Assembly: GCA_958448395.1 (NCBI GenBank)
Contig: CAUDDP010000093.1
Span: 1-6,822 of the forward strand
Source of the DNA: an uncultured Oscillospiraceae bacterium
Lineage (GTDB): Bacteria > Bacillota > Clostridia > Oscillospirales > Ruminococcaceae
Reading direction: 5' to 3'
DNA length: 6,822 nt
Part shown: piece by piece, positions 1 through 6,532 of the stretch
How positions within the stretch are numbered: position 1 is the stretch's first letter
Layout of the letters: each line of letters begins with the position of its first letter
Position numbers and translations under genes: made by a program
The notes under the pieces: model-generated
Told to the model about the DNA's origin: nothing
The model's input: only the letters and a program-made list of their open reading frames with translations
Database searches by the model: none

Positions 1-2
1 TG

Positions 3-32
3 ACACCATTAGAAAATATCGCCGTTGGATAA
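3..32 (+). CDS. Possible C-terminal tail of an upstream KtrB/TrkH-like gene (partial)
   Basis: The window opens with a reading frame that runs off the left edge and ends TPLENIAVG followed by a TAA stop. Its end resembles the tail of the next gene (LLPEEEIPVG) and the P-E-E-x-I-x-[VI]-G ending that I associate with KtrB-type potassium channel subunits. This would suggest a second, tandem K+ channel gene just outside the window. Only nine residues are visible, so the match may be chance; another frame stays open slightly longer (to a TAG at 50-52). The assignment is inference from a very short similarity. Confidence 0.25.
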   Translation, partial: TPLENIAVG

Positions 33-50
33 GCCAAAACCAATCATATT

Positions 51-70
51 AGCAGTAATTGATTACTGCT
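51..70. repeat. 9-bp perfect dyad upstream of the potassium operon
   Basis: AGCAGTAAT and ATTACTGCT form a perfect inverted repeat separated by two bases. As RNA it would fold as an 8-bp stem with a TTGA loop, followed by a T-containing but not uninterrupted tail (TTCGTTTCT). It could be a weak terminator for an upstream gene. Because its right half overlaps the putative -35 box of the potassium operon (59-64), it could instead be an operator. The symmetry is directly visible; the function is not. Confidence 0.4.
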
Positions 71-87
71 TCGTTTCTACTTAAAAT
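59..87 (+). promoter_or_regulatory. Putative promoter of the ktrB-ktrA operon
   Basis: TTGATT (59-64), a 17-nt spacer and TAAAAT (82-87) fit a vegetative sigma-A promoter (four and five of six consensus bases). Transcription would begin near position 94, giving a very short leader before the GGAGGGG ribosome binding site at 101-107. The short leader leaves no room for a c-di-AMP riboswitch of the kind that precedes some Firmicute K+ transporter genes. The prediction rests on hexamer match and spacing only. Confidence 0.4.
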
Positions 88-111
88 TCAAACATTTTTT
101 GGAGGGGAATC

Positions 112-1410
112 ATGACACACAAGAAATATATGACACCGTTACAGTTGATTGCACTTGGATTTTTGGCAGTCATTTTACTGGGAACATTCCTGCTAATGAT
201 GCCATTTTCACAAAAGCAACCTGGCAGTGTCACATTGGTGGATGCTGCTTTTACCGCTGTAAGTGCAGTTTGTGTCACAGGACTGGTTGTCGTAGATGCC
301 GGAGACACATTCAGTACACTTGGACAAACTATATTGGCAATTTTAATCCAAATCGGCGGTTTAGGAATCACTTCTATTGGTGTAGGACTAATTTCTTTTC
401 GGCGGAAACATATACGGATACGAGATCAGGTACTCATACAAGCTGCTTTAAACTACCCCACCATGCAGGATATCCGAGAACTGATTCGATCGGTTCTGCT
501 TATGACGCTGACAATAGAAGCATTCGGCACAGCTGTCGGCACCATCTTCTTCTATTCGGAATATGGATTCCCAAATGCACTGGGCATTGCAGCTTTCCAC
601 AGCATTGCTTCCTTTAACAATGCTGGCTTTGATATTTTCGGTAACTGGAACGGTATGACACTGTATGCCGACCACATTGGATTGAATTTGCTCACTGCTT
701 TTCTCATTATCAGTGGCGGCATCGGCTTTTTTGTGATTCGGGATATTTTAAAAAAACGGCGAATTTCTCGTTGCAGCTTGCATACAAAAGTCGTAATATG
801 TGTGACAACCATTTTGATTTTTGGTGGTATGCTGCTGATAAAACTGACAGAGGGCAACCAAATTTCCTGGCTGAGTGCGTTTTTTACCAGTGTTTCTACT
901 CGAACAGCCGGATTTTCTGTTGTACCGCTGAACCAATTTTCCCATGCCGGTATTTTACTAGTTTATCTGTTTATGTTCATTGGTGCAGCTCCAGGCTCAA
1001 CAGGCGGTGGCGTCAAAGTCACAACCTTCTATATTTTGATACGCACCATTTTGTGTTATCCACAGAGAAAACAGCCAAACGGATTTCGAAGACGCTTTCC
1101 TGCTGGTATCGTACAGCAAGCTTTGGTGATTTGCAGTCTGGCGATTGCAATTATCTTTACTGGACTGTTTTTCCTCTGCATGTTAGAACCTGAGATTTCT
1201 ATCTCGTTCTTATTGCTGGAAACCATTTCTGCATTCGCAACGGTTGGTCTATCTGCCGGTATCACACCAGATTTGCATCCTATCAGCAAAATGATTTTAA
1301 TGCTGATTATGTACATCGGCAGACTGGGACCACTGACAGTTGCCTCTCTTTGGTTCCGAAAACAGCCAGACAGCATCTTGCTGCCGGAAGAGGAAATACC
1401 AGTTGGATAA
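112..1410 (+). CDS. ktrB: KtrB/TrkH-family potassium channel subunit
   Basis: This 432-residue integral membrane protein is the K+-translocating subunit of a Ktr/Trk system. All four pore repeats are visible with their selectivity-filter glycines: AVCVTGL (G57), SFNNAGF (G172), TRTAGF (G267) and FATVGL (G379). The intramembrane gating loop GAAPGSTGGGVKVTT lies at 291-305, and the conserved pore-repeat-4 arginine of GRLGPLT at R404. Its length is typical of KtrB (about 440-450) and shorter than Gram-negative TrkH (about 480). The start is supported by GGAGGGG six or fewer bases upstream of the ATG. The next gene, 50 nt downstream, encodes the RCK partner, so the two form an operon that ends at the terminator at 2163-2201. 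In this family the channel is gated by nucleotide and often c-di-AMP binding to the partner ring; that is family knowledge. TrkH would be an equally acceptable name. The family assignment is very secure. Confidence 0.95.
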   Translation: MTHKKYMTPLQLIALGFLAVILLGTFLLMMPFSQKQPGSVTLVDAAFTAVSAVCVTGLVVVDAGDTFSTLGQTILAILIQIGGLGITSIGVGLISFRRKHIRIRDQVLIQAALNYPTMQDIRELIRSVLLMTLTIEAFGTAVGTIFFYSEYGFPNALGIAAFHSIASFNNAGFDIFGNWNGMTLYADHIGLNLLTAFLIISGGIGFFVIRDILKKRRISRCSLHTKVVICVTTILIFGGMLLIKLTEGNQISWLSAFFTSVSTRTAGFSVVPLNQFSHAGILLVYLFMFIGAAPGSTGGGVKVTTFYILIRTILCYPQRKQPNGFRRRFPAGIVQQALVICSLAIAIIFTGLFFLCMLEPEISISFLLLETISAFATVGLSAGITPDLHPISKMILMLIMYIGRLGPLTVASLWFRKQPDSILLPEEEIPVG

Positions 1411-1460
1411 AAGCAAAGACAAAGACAAATAATATTATGACAGTTAAAGGAGAAATTGCT

Positions 1461-2141
1461 ATGTTCGGAAAAAAAGTAAAAACAGAAAATGGACTCTATG
1501 GCATTGTTGGACTGGGACGTTTTGGATTTGCATTGGCACAGTCTCTTTCAGAATCCGGAAAGGATTTGATTATCATTGACGAAAATGAAGCAAAAATCAA
1601 CTCCGCTGCTGCATTTACTGACCACGCCTATGTGGTACAGGAATTGTCGAAAGACAACTTCCGAAAAGTTGGAATTGACAATTGTGATGTTGTCATCATC
1701 TGCATTGGTGAACGTATGGATACCTGCATTCTTGCGACTTTAAATGTCATTCAACTTGGCGTAAAACGAGTAATTGCAAAGGCAACCAGTGCCGAACAGG
1801 GATGTGTACTGGAGCTGCTTGGTGCAGAAGTTGTGTATCCAGAACGAGATATGGCCATTCGGCTTGCAAACCGTCTGTTGGCTCCAGGTTTCCTGGATTT
1901 CATCACATTAAGCGAGGAAGTAGACCTGATGGAACTAAGTGTGACACAGAAAATCGCAGAAAAAACTGTCGAAGACATCAATCCCAGAAAAATATTTGGC
2001 ATCAATCTCATTGCACGCAAGCATAATGGATCACTGGAAATTGAAATCAAACCAGACACTGTACTGCATCGAGGTGACACCATCTGTGTGATTGGCACAC
2101 GGGAAAATATCCGAAAATTTGAACGTTATTTAAATGAATAA
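1461..2141 (+). CDS. ktrA: KtrA/TrkA-family potassium uptake regulator (RCK domain protein)
   Basis: This 226-residue cytoplasmic protein regulates the adjacent K+ channel. The N-terminal RCK_N (TrkA_N) Rossmann domain has the dinucleotide motif GLGRFG at 17-22, and an acidic residue (D40) ends the second strand (LIIID), as expected for NAD/ATP/ADP binding. RVIAKA (103-108) and VVYPERDMAIRLA (124-136) are typical later RCK_N segments. From about residue 145 to the end lies an RCK_C (TrkA_C) domain, which in KtrA homologues can bind c-di-AMP. KtrA proteins are about 220 residues with one RCK_N and one RCK_C; this fits and differs from the duplicated Gram-negative TrkA. I chose this ATG over longer in-frame starts because AAAGGAG (1446-1452) sits 8 nt upstream and the glycine motif falls at the usual distance. 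Family members form octameric rings under the KtrB dimer. Confidence 0.94.
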   Translation: MFGKKVKTENGLYGIVGLGRFGFALAQSLSESGKDLIIIDENEAKINSAAAFTDHAYVVQELSKDNFRKVGIDNCDVVIICIGERMDTCILATLNVIQLGVKRVIAKATSAEQGCVLELLGAEVVYPERDMAIRLANRLLAPGFLDFITLSEEVDLMELSVTQKIAEKTVEDINPRKIFGINLIARKHNGSLEIEIKPDTVLHRGDTICVIGTRENIRKFERYLNE

Positions 2142-2162
2142 ATGGCTAAAACCATTTCTGCT

Positions 2163-2201
2163 ATCGCCCTGTTTGTATCTCTGCAAATGGGGCGATTTTT
2201 T
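2163..2201 (+). terminator. Intrinsic terminator of the ktrB-ktrA operon
   Basis: A 13-bp stem (2163-2175 with 2184-2196, two G-T pairs, GC-rich base ATCGCCC/GGGCGAT) closes an 8-nt loop and runs into TTTTTT (2196-2201). It begins 21 nt after the ktrA stop codon. It also shows that an open frame running from 2142 into the next gene is not translated from its first ATG. Confidence 0.88.
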
Positions 2202-2219
2202 CATGCATATGAATTCCTT

Positions 2220-2248
2220 TTGAATCACATTTGTTTAAATTTTATACA
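2220..2248 (+). promoter_or_regulatory. Putative promoter of the membrane glycosyltransferase-like gene
   Basis: TTGAAT (2220-2225), a 17-nt spacer and TATACA (2243-2248) lie just after the operon terminator. Transcription would begin near 2255 and give a leader of about 85-90 nt before the chosen start codon. Each hexamer matches four of six consensus positions, so this is a moderate prediction, supported by its place between a terminator and a gene that otherwise lacks a promoter. Confidence 0.4.
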
Positions 2249-2308
2249 CAAAAATAGAATGATTGTGCCCGTCTTCATTTGTTATGCTATAGGTGGGGGA
2301 TCAACAGA

Positions 2309-2377
2309 ATGTCAATGTTTAAGAAAGGATACATTGATCATTATGTTATATTCTATTCTGTTTCCTATTTTTTGTAA
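2309..2377 (+). other. Small open frame with a good ribosome binding site, overlapping the next gene's start
   Basis: An ATG at 2309 preceded by AGGTGGGGG (2291-2299) opens a 22-codon frame beginning MSMFKKGYID and ending in TAA at 2375-2377. It overlaps the probable start of the large membrane protein in another frame. It could be a short leader peptide that couples translation, or the true 5' end of the large gene separated by a frameshift near 2340, or chance. It is the best-placed ribosome binding site in this leader, which is why it deserves recording. No homology is claimed. Confidence 0.25.
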
Positions 2378-4652
2378 TCTTATATTATGCGGTTCATGCT
2401 TGATTCCAAGATTATCTTTAGGGGAAAATAGGGAATTTGAATTGTTTAAAAAGATGGGGATTTTGACCATAGGCGAAATGCTATCACTCATCTTATTACA
2501 CTGCATTACTCGCTCTTTTCAAGGAGCAGGAATGCATCCATTTCCCAAACTGCCGCTGTTTGTTACGCTACTTTTGATTGGTATCGGTGTTGCCTTTTCC
2601 GAACGGCACACCTCTTCCAATAAACGGCGGTTTATAAGAAAATGTGCCTATATTGCAGGTTGTATTTTTCTGATGGAAGTATTCGTATTCCATGTTACAA
2701 GCTTTTCCACTCAGAAAGATACTTTCTCCCTGCCACTGGTTTCAGCAGAAATTGACGATACGAATGCTGCTACAATAGAAGGCGATTCTATTCGCATTAC
2801 TGGAAACTGCACCCTGACATTTTCTGACCTATCTCTTCAAAGCAACCTACACTGTTTACAGTTGGATGCAGATGGAGAAGATCCTCGTTATCATGTTGCA
2901 TTGCTCATGAAAGATAACAACTTCACAGATCGATTTGAACAGACTGGTAAGACACAGGCAACAGGCACCTATTCCAAATTACAGTTTCCTCTTCTTCCAT
3001 ATGAAACGCTATATGCTTTACAATTGGAGTTTTTTGATGTAGACAACCCGATTACGCTACACAGTGGAACATTGTATTCTGCTATTCCGTTTGTCTTTTC
3101 CACAGCAAGATTTTTCTTGATTCTATTCATTGCACTCATTTTAACCGCTTGCAAACAGTTCTCTGTCTGGAATATTCGCTATCGTGCAAAAAGCTGGAAA
3201 CATAATTTAGCAGTCCTAGTTACCATGTTTGGCTGTATTGCTTGCATATCCGCATTCATGATTCCGAATCAAGAATCTGTCCCTTTTGGAGATAACATTG
3301 ACAGCAATAATGTCTATGCTATGACATTGGATGCATGGGTTAACGGTCGTGCAAATCTGGATTTAGAAGTGTCACCAGAATTGTTACAATTAGAAGATCC
3401 ATATAGCCCATCTGCTAGAGAAGGGCTTCCTTATCACTGGGATTATGCCTATTATAACGGCAACTACTATTGCTACTTTGGCTGTGCACCTGTTGCATTA
3501 CTCTATTATCCATTTTATAAGATAACTGGAAAGGTACTTCCGCTCAATACTGCTTACTGTATCTTTATGGAAGTCATCATAATTACGATGTTCGGCTTAA
3601 TTATGACACTTGTACGGCAATATTGTAAACGTCCACCACTCCTGCTGCTATTGATGGGACTTTTTTCTGCTACAGTGGGATGTGGTGCAATATTAGGTGT
3701 GACCTACTGTGACCGATACTATCTCTGCGTTCTCAGTGGAATGGCTGGCTTACTGTTGGCTCTCTGGACAGGCTTTGCAGCAGTTGCATCAAAACGAAAC
3801 TGGAAACGTTTCCTGCTGCTTGTTATCAGCGGAATTGGATTGGTTATTACAGCGGCTTCCCGTCCCAATATGCTGATTTATGCCTTGCTGTTAGTGCCGA
3901 TCTTCCTGCAACTGTTGTTCCGAAAAAGCCTAACCCTTCCCTCACGAATGATAAGTGCTAGTTGCTTTCTTCTGCCAGTTGCAATCGGGGCAGCAGCTGT
4001 GATGTGGTATAATCAAATCCGTTTTGACAACCCGTTTCAATTCGGTGCAGTTTACCAGCTGACTGTAGACAATGTCTCTGCTAATCAAATTTCACTGATC
4101 CGTTTACCAGCAGCAATTTATGCATATTTTCTTTGTCCAATGGACTTCTTAAATGATTTTCCGTTTATCGGTACAAAATTCACTGCCTTTCCAAACCGTG
4201 CAATGTACCTTTTTACGGAAGCTTCATTTGGAGCATTTGCGATGCCATCCATTCTACTCGGATTCCTTAGCCTACCATTGGTATACAAAACCTGGAAGAG
4301 AAAGCATCACAGCTTTCTGCGACGCATTACGATTGTAATTGCTATTTTTGCAGCCATCCTACTAGCGTGGATTGACTACTGCATGGCAGGCATTTCTCCT
4401 CGCTATATGCTGGATATTTTAGTTATCTTGAGTGTCTTAACCACCATTCTTCTGCTGCAAGTACCGTTAATACTAAAGTCGCATCATGCTGGTCTTTCCT
4501 TGATTAGCCAAAAAGTAATTTTTGCTGCAATGGCAGGAACAGTGATAGCAATTTTCTGCATTTTAATCACATGTGGAGAAGGAAGTGCCCTTTTCAAAGC
4601 ACATCCTTCACTTTGGAATGCACTAAAAGAAATTTTTGTCTTTTGGAGATAA
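2343..4652 (+). CDS. Polytopic membrane protein, putative GT-C/GT39-like glycosyltransferase
   Basis: From the ATG at 2343 this is a 769-residue membrane protein. Hydrophobic segments at about 1-22, 38-55, 70-86 and 100-120 lead into a polar, beta-rich stretch (about 125-250) that probably lies outside the cell. A long series of transmembrane helices follows from about 252 to 745. After the helix near 290-307 comes a large polar loop (about 308-400) with an acidic DNIDSNN motif (317-323) and an aromatic block HWDYAYYNGNYYCYFG (365-380). An acidic first loop followed by many helices is the layout of GT-C enzymes that transfer sugars from polyprenyl-phosphate carriers, and SRPNM (506-510) and SPRYMLDI (685-692) also suit that fold. 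Donor and acceptor are unknown. The frame is open back to 2142, but a terminator lies in that part, so I prefer 2343 (AAAGGA at 2324-2329, spacing a long 13 nt). TTG at 2334, four bases after AAAGGA, is an alternative, as is a frameshifted start at 2309. A membrane protein without enzyme activity remains possible. Confidence 0.7.
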   Translation: MLYSILFPIFCNLILCGSCLIPRLSLGENREFELFKKMGILTIGEMLSLILLHCITRSFQGAGMHPFPKLPLFVTLLLIGIGVAFSERHTSSNKRRFIRKCAYIAGCIFLMEVFVFHVTSFSTQKDTFSLPLVSAEIDDTNAATIEGDSIRITGNCTLTFSDLSLQSNLHCLQLDADGEDPRYHVALLMKDNNFTDRFEQTGKTQATGTYSKLQFPLLPYETLYALQLEFFDVDNPITLHSGTLYSAIPFVFSTARFFLILFIALILTACKQFSVWNIRYRAKSWKHNLAVLVTMFGCIACISAFMIPNQESVPFGDNIDSNNVYAMTLDAWVNGRANLDLEVSPELLQLEDPYSPSAREGLPYHWDYAYYNGNYYCYFGCAPVALLYYPFYKITGKVLPLNTAYCIFMEVIIITMFGLIMTLVRQYCKRPPLLLLLMGLFSATVGCGAILGVTYCDRYYLCVLSGMAGLLLALWTGFAAVASKRNWKRFLLLVISGIGLVITAASRPNMLIYALLLVPIFLQLLFRKSLTLPSRMISASCFLLPVAIGAAAVMWYNQIRFDNPFQFGAVYQLTVDNVSANQISLIRLPAAIYAYFLCPMDFLNDFPFIGTKFTAFPNRAMYLFTEASFGAFAMPSILLGFLSLPLVYKTWKRKHHSFLRRITIVIAIFAAILLAWIDYCMAGISPRYMLDILVILSVLTTILLLQVPLILKSHHAGLSLISQKVIFAAMAGTVIAIFCILITCGEGSALFKAHPSLWNALKEIFVFWR

Positions 4653-4677
4653 AGACATTCTGATCCCCCTATTGAAG

Positions 4678-4708
4678 AAAAAGAGTCAGTGGCTTACTGA
4701 CTCTTTTT
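4678..4708. terminator. Bidirectional intrinsic terminator between convergent genes
   Basis: AAAAAGAGTCAGT (4678-4690) and ACTGACTCTTTTT (4696-4708) form a perfect 13-bp stem with the 5-nt loop GGCTT. The + strand transcript ends in a T-run (4704-4708), and the A-run at the left side gives a T-run on the - strand. It starts 25 nt after the stop of the membrane protein gene, and would also act as a backup for the FAD enzyme gene arriving from the other side. Confidence 0.9.
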
Positions 4709-4723
4709 CTTTTCCTGTATACC

Positions 4724-4768
4724 AAAAACAGCAGCAGATAGAAATTCCCTTCTATATCTACTGCTGCT
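4724..4768 (-). terminator. Intrinsic terminator of the FAD enzyme gene
   Basis: On the - strand AGCAGCAG (4768-4761) pairs with CTGCTGCT (4737-4730), and ATAGAA (4755-4750) with TTCTAT (4743-4738), across a 6-nt loop with a 5-nt bulge (4756-4760). TTTTT follows at 4728-4724. The hairpin begins about 13 nt beyond the stop codon of the FAD enzyme gene. The bulge makes it less regular than the hairpin at 4678-4708. Confidence 0.7.
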
Positions 4769-4781
4769 TTCATTTATCTGC

Positions 4782-6347
4782 TTATTTGCTCTTCTTCTCT
4801 TCGTGATATTCTTTTTCTGTATTGACAGACCAGATATTTTCCTTTGTCTTCTTGCCAGAAAGAATGTTGTCTACTGCTTCAAATGAAGTCGCCATAGAAT
4901 GATCCATGTTGTTATAACGATGCTGACCGTTTCTCCCGACACAATATAGGTTATCAAACTGATTCAAATATGCAATCAAATCATCAATTTGTGCATAGGT
5001 ATCAAAGTAAGCGGGATATGCTTTTTTTACCTTTTCACGATGTGCATCCTTGACATCTGATACAGAACTGATTACGCCCATAGAAACCAGTTCCTTAATC
5101 GCCATATTGATACAAGCCTTATCATCCATATTCCAGAAGTTGTCGCCCTCTGCACAGAAATATTCCAGCCCGATCCAAACAGTATGTTCTGGATCTTCCA
5201 CCATATACGGAGACCAGTTATTGAAAATCTGGATTCTGCCAAGCTTAACACCAACATCCTGTACATAAATCCAGCAATCCGGTACAATATTACCCAATGT
5301 CGGGATTTTGGTTTCATTCTTCAAGTTCAGCCGATTTACCAGCAAACCAACAGTTACAAAGTCACGATATGGTAAACCCTTTGCAATTGCTGCAACCTTG
5401 TCTGGCACATCGTTCATACCAGCCACTAAGTCCTTCAGCGGCATAGAAGAAATAAACAAATCGCCATCCACAGTTTGTTCCTTACCATCCCGTGTATACG
5501 TTAAGGACAAGATTTTTCCAGTTTTATCGGTCTGAATGTTCGTGACTTTACTGCACATGAGAATTTTGCCACCCATTTTCTCAACCTCTTTCGCAGTTAT
5601 TTCCCAAAGTTGACCTGGACCATATTTTGGATAATAGAATTCTTCAATCAAAGAAGTTTCTACTTTTCGATTCTTCTTATTTGGAGAAATCTTTGAAAAC
5701 ATATCCTTAATAACAGCTGTAATTGATAACCCTTTTACACGCTGCGAACCCCAGTCAGCGGAAATTTCTCGTGGATGCCGTCCCCAAAGCTTTTCGGTGT
5801 AGCCTTCAAAAAACATGGAATACAGTTTCTTACCAAATCGGTTAATATAGAAGTTCTCCAGAGAAGTTTCCTCCTTCTTGCCAACAGTGCTCTTCATATA
5901 GCTGCATCCAGCTGCAACTGTTGTAGCAAACCCCATATTCTTTAGGGTATTCCATTTTAAGGATACCGGATAATCAAAAAACTTGTGCTTATAGTAAATA
6001 CGAGACACACGATTCCTTACCAACATAACACGATCTGTTTTTTCTGGATCCGGACCATCTTTTGCAAGCTGCTTCTCCCGATGTAGCTTTACATCATCAA
6101 AAGAAGGCTTACCCTGTCGTGGCATCATTTCCTGCCACCAATCCATAACATGCTGATCTTTTGAAAAGAAGCGATGCCCGCCAATATCCATGCGGTTATT
6201 CTTATACTTTACAGTTTTAGAAATACCACCAATTGCATCGCTTTCCTCCAAAATAGTGATCTCATAGTCTTTTGGTGCACGCCGCAGTAACTCATACGCA
6301 GCCGTCAGACCGGCTGGACCAGCACCAATGACAATAACTTTTTTCAT
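4782..6347 (-). CDS. FAD-dependent oxidoreductase, UDP-galactopyranose mutase-like
   Basis: This 521-residue protein opens with a Rossmann FAD-binding fold: VIVIGAGPAG (4-13) with GxGxxG at 8-13, an acidic strand end (LEES, 33-36) for the FAD ribose, and GG at 40-41. DIGGHRFF (54-61) is typical of the amine-oxidase/mutase group. YTEKLWGRHPREIS (183-196) and the C-terminal GRNGQHRYNNMDHS (471-484) parallel the Y-x-K-x-W and GR-x-x-x-Y-x-Y-x-x-MD patterns of UDP-galactopyranose mutase. True mutases are about 370-390 residues, so this longer protein belongs to a related clade usually annotated only as NAD(P)/FAD-dependent oxidoreductase. Such proteins often sit among surface-polysaccharide genes. 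No signal peptide or membrane helix is seen, so it is probably cytoplasmic. The start is fixed by the FAD motif at residue 4 and AAAGGA 11 nt upstream. It is a single-gene unit with its own promoter and terminator, convergent with the membrane glycosyltransferase-like gene. The substrate is unknown. Confidence 0.85.
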   Translation of the reverse strand: MKKVIVIGAGPAGLTAAYELLRRAPKDYEITILEESDAIGGISKTVKYKNNRMDIGGHRFFSKDQHVMDWWQEMMPRQGKPSFDDVKLHREKQLAKDGPDPEKTDRVMLVRNRVSRIYYKHKFFDYPVSLKWNTLKNMGFATTVAAGCSYMKSTVGKKEETSLENFYINRFGKKLYSMFFEGYTEKLWGRHPREISADWGSQRVKGLSITAVIKDMFSKISPNKKNRKVETSLIEEFYYPKYGPGQLWEITAKEVEKMGGKILMCSKVTNIQTDKTGKILSLTYTRDGKEQTVDGDLFISSMPLKDLVAGMNDVPDKVAAIAKGLPYRDFVTVGLLVNRLNLKNETKIPTLGNIVPDCWIYVQDVGVKLGRIQIFNNWSPYMVEDPEHTVWIGLEYFCAEGDNFWNMDDKACINMAIKELVSMGVISSVSDVKDAHREKVKKAYPAYFDTYAQIDDLIAYLNQFDNLYCVGRNGQHRYNNMDHSMATSFEAVDNILSGKKTKENIWSVNTEKEYHEEKKSK

Positions 6348-6488
6348 TCCACTTCATATCCTTTCTTAATTTTTTTCCCTTAAAACGCAATTTCATAAAA
6401 TCCCCATTTTACATAAAACTGCTGTGCACATTTTCTATAATTATTATAAAACTTATAATAATTATAGAAGACGTCTGAATCCATGTGC
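6348..6488 (-). other. 5' leader of the FAD enzyme gene (about 140 nt)
   Basis: The predicted transcription start near 6488 leaves about 140 nt of untranslated RNA before the ATG. It holds the palindrome AGACGTCT (6469-6476), the AT-rich hairpin at 6433-6469, an A/T-rich stretch (6365-6420) and the ribosome binding site AAAGGA (6359-6364). I do not recognise a known riboswitch, T-box or leader-peptide attenuator, and no terminator-like T-run follows the hairpin. Confidence 0.45.
6433..6469. repeat. Perfect 17-bp AT-rich inverted repeat in the leader
   Basis: TTCTATAATTATTATAA (6433-6449) and its exact complement (6453-6469) flank the 3-nt loop AAC. Only one of the 17 pairs is G-C. The repeat lies in the transcribed leader, roughly 20-55 nt after the predicted start. 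With no T-run after it on the - strand it is not a standard terminator. It could be a 5' stabilising hairpin, an operator, or a scar of a small mobile element. Confidence 0.75.
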
Positions 6489-6494
6489 CTCTCT

Positions 6495-6523
6495 ATTATA
6501 ACATACTACGGCATGATTGTCAA
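6495..6523 (-). promoter_or_regulatory. Consensus sigma-A promoter of the FAD enzyme gene
   Basis: Read on the - strand, TTGACA (6523-6518), exactly 17 nt, then TATAAT (6500-6495) match both consensus hexamers perfectly. A TGT just before the -10 gives an extended -10 (TGn). Transcription should begin near 6488 and be strong unless repressed. The only gene downstream on this strand is the FAD enzyme. Confidence 0.85.
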
Positions 6524-6532
6524 TCCGCATAC

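Noticed and set aside
1..111. c-di-AMP or other riboswitch before the potassium operon
   Set aside because: The predicted leader is under 20 nt, and the longer upstream DNA shows only one small dyad, not a riboswitch architecture.
99..617. Long overlapping open frame within the KtrB-like gene
   Set aside because: It overlaps the KtrB-like coding frame, has a low-complexity shadow-like composition rich in Cys, His and Arg, and lacks recognisable motifs.
1056..1064. Perfect DnaA-box sequence TTATCCACA
   Set aside because: It is a lone site within the KtrB pore-protein coding sequence; no cluster, AT-rich unwinding region or dnaA/dnaN genes are present. A second near match at 6719-6727 is also isolated.
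1751..2098. Open frame opposite the KtrA-like gene
   Set aside because: It is an antisense shadow of a well-supported gene, rich in Ser and Arg, with no ribosome binding site or family signal.
2142..2342. Extension of the membrane protein back to the ATG immediately after the ktrA stop
   Set aside because: This stretch contains a strong intrinsic terminator and a likely promoter, has no ribosome binding site before the first ATG, and encodes no convincing protein segment.
6433..6469. Hairpin as a transcription terminator or attenuator
   Set aside because: The stem is almost wholly A-T and neither strand shows the G-C stem base plus T-run that an intrinsic terminator needs.
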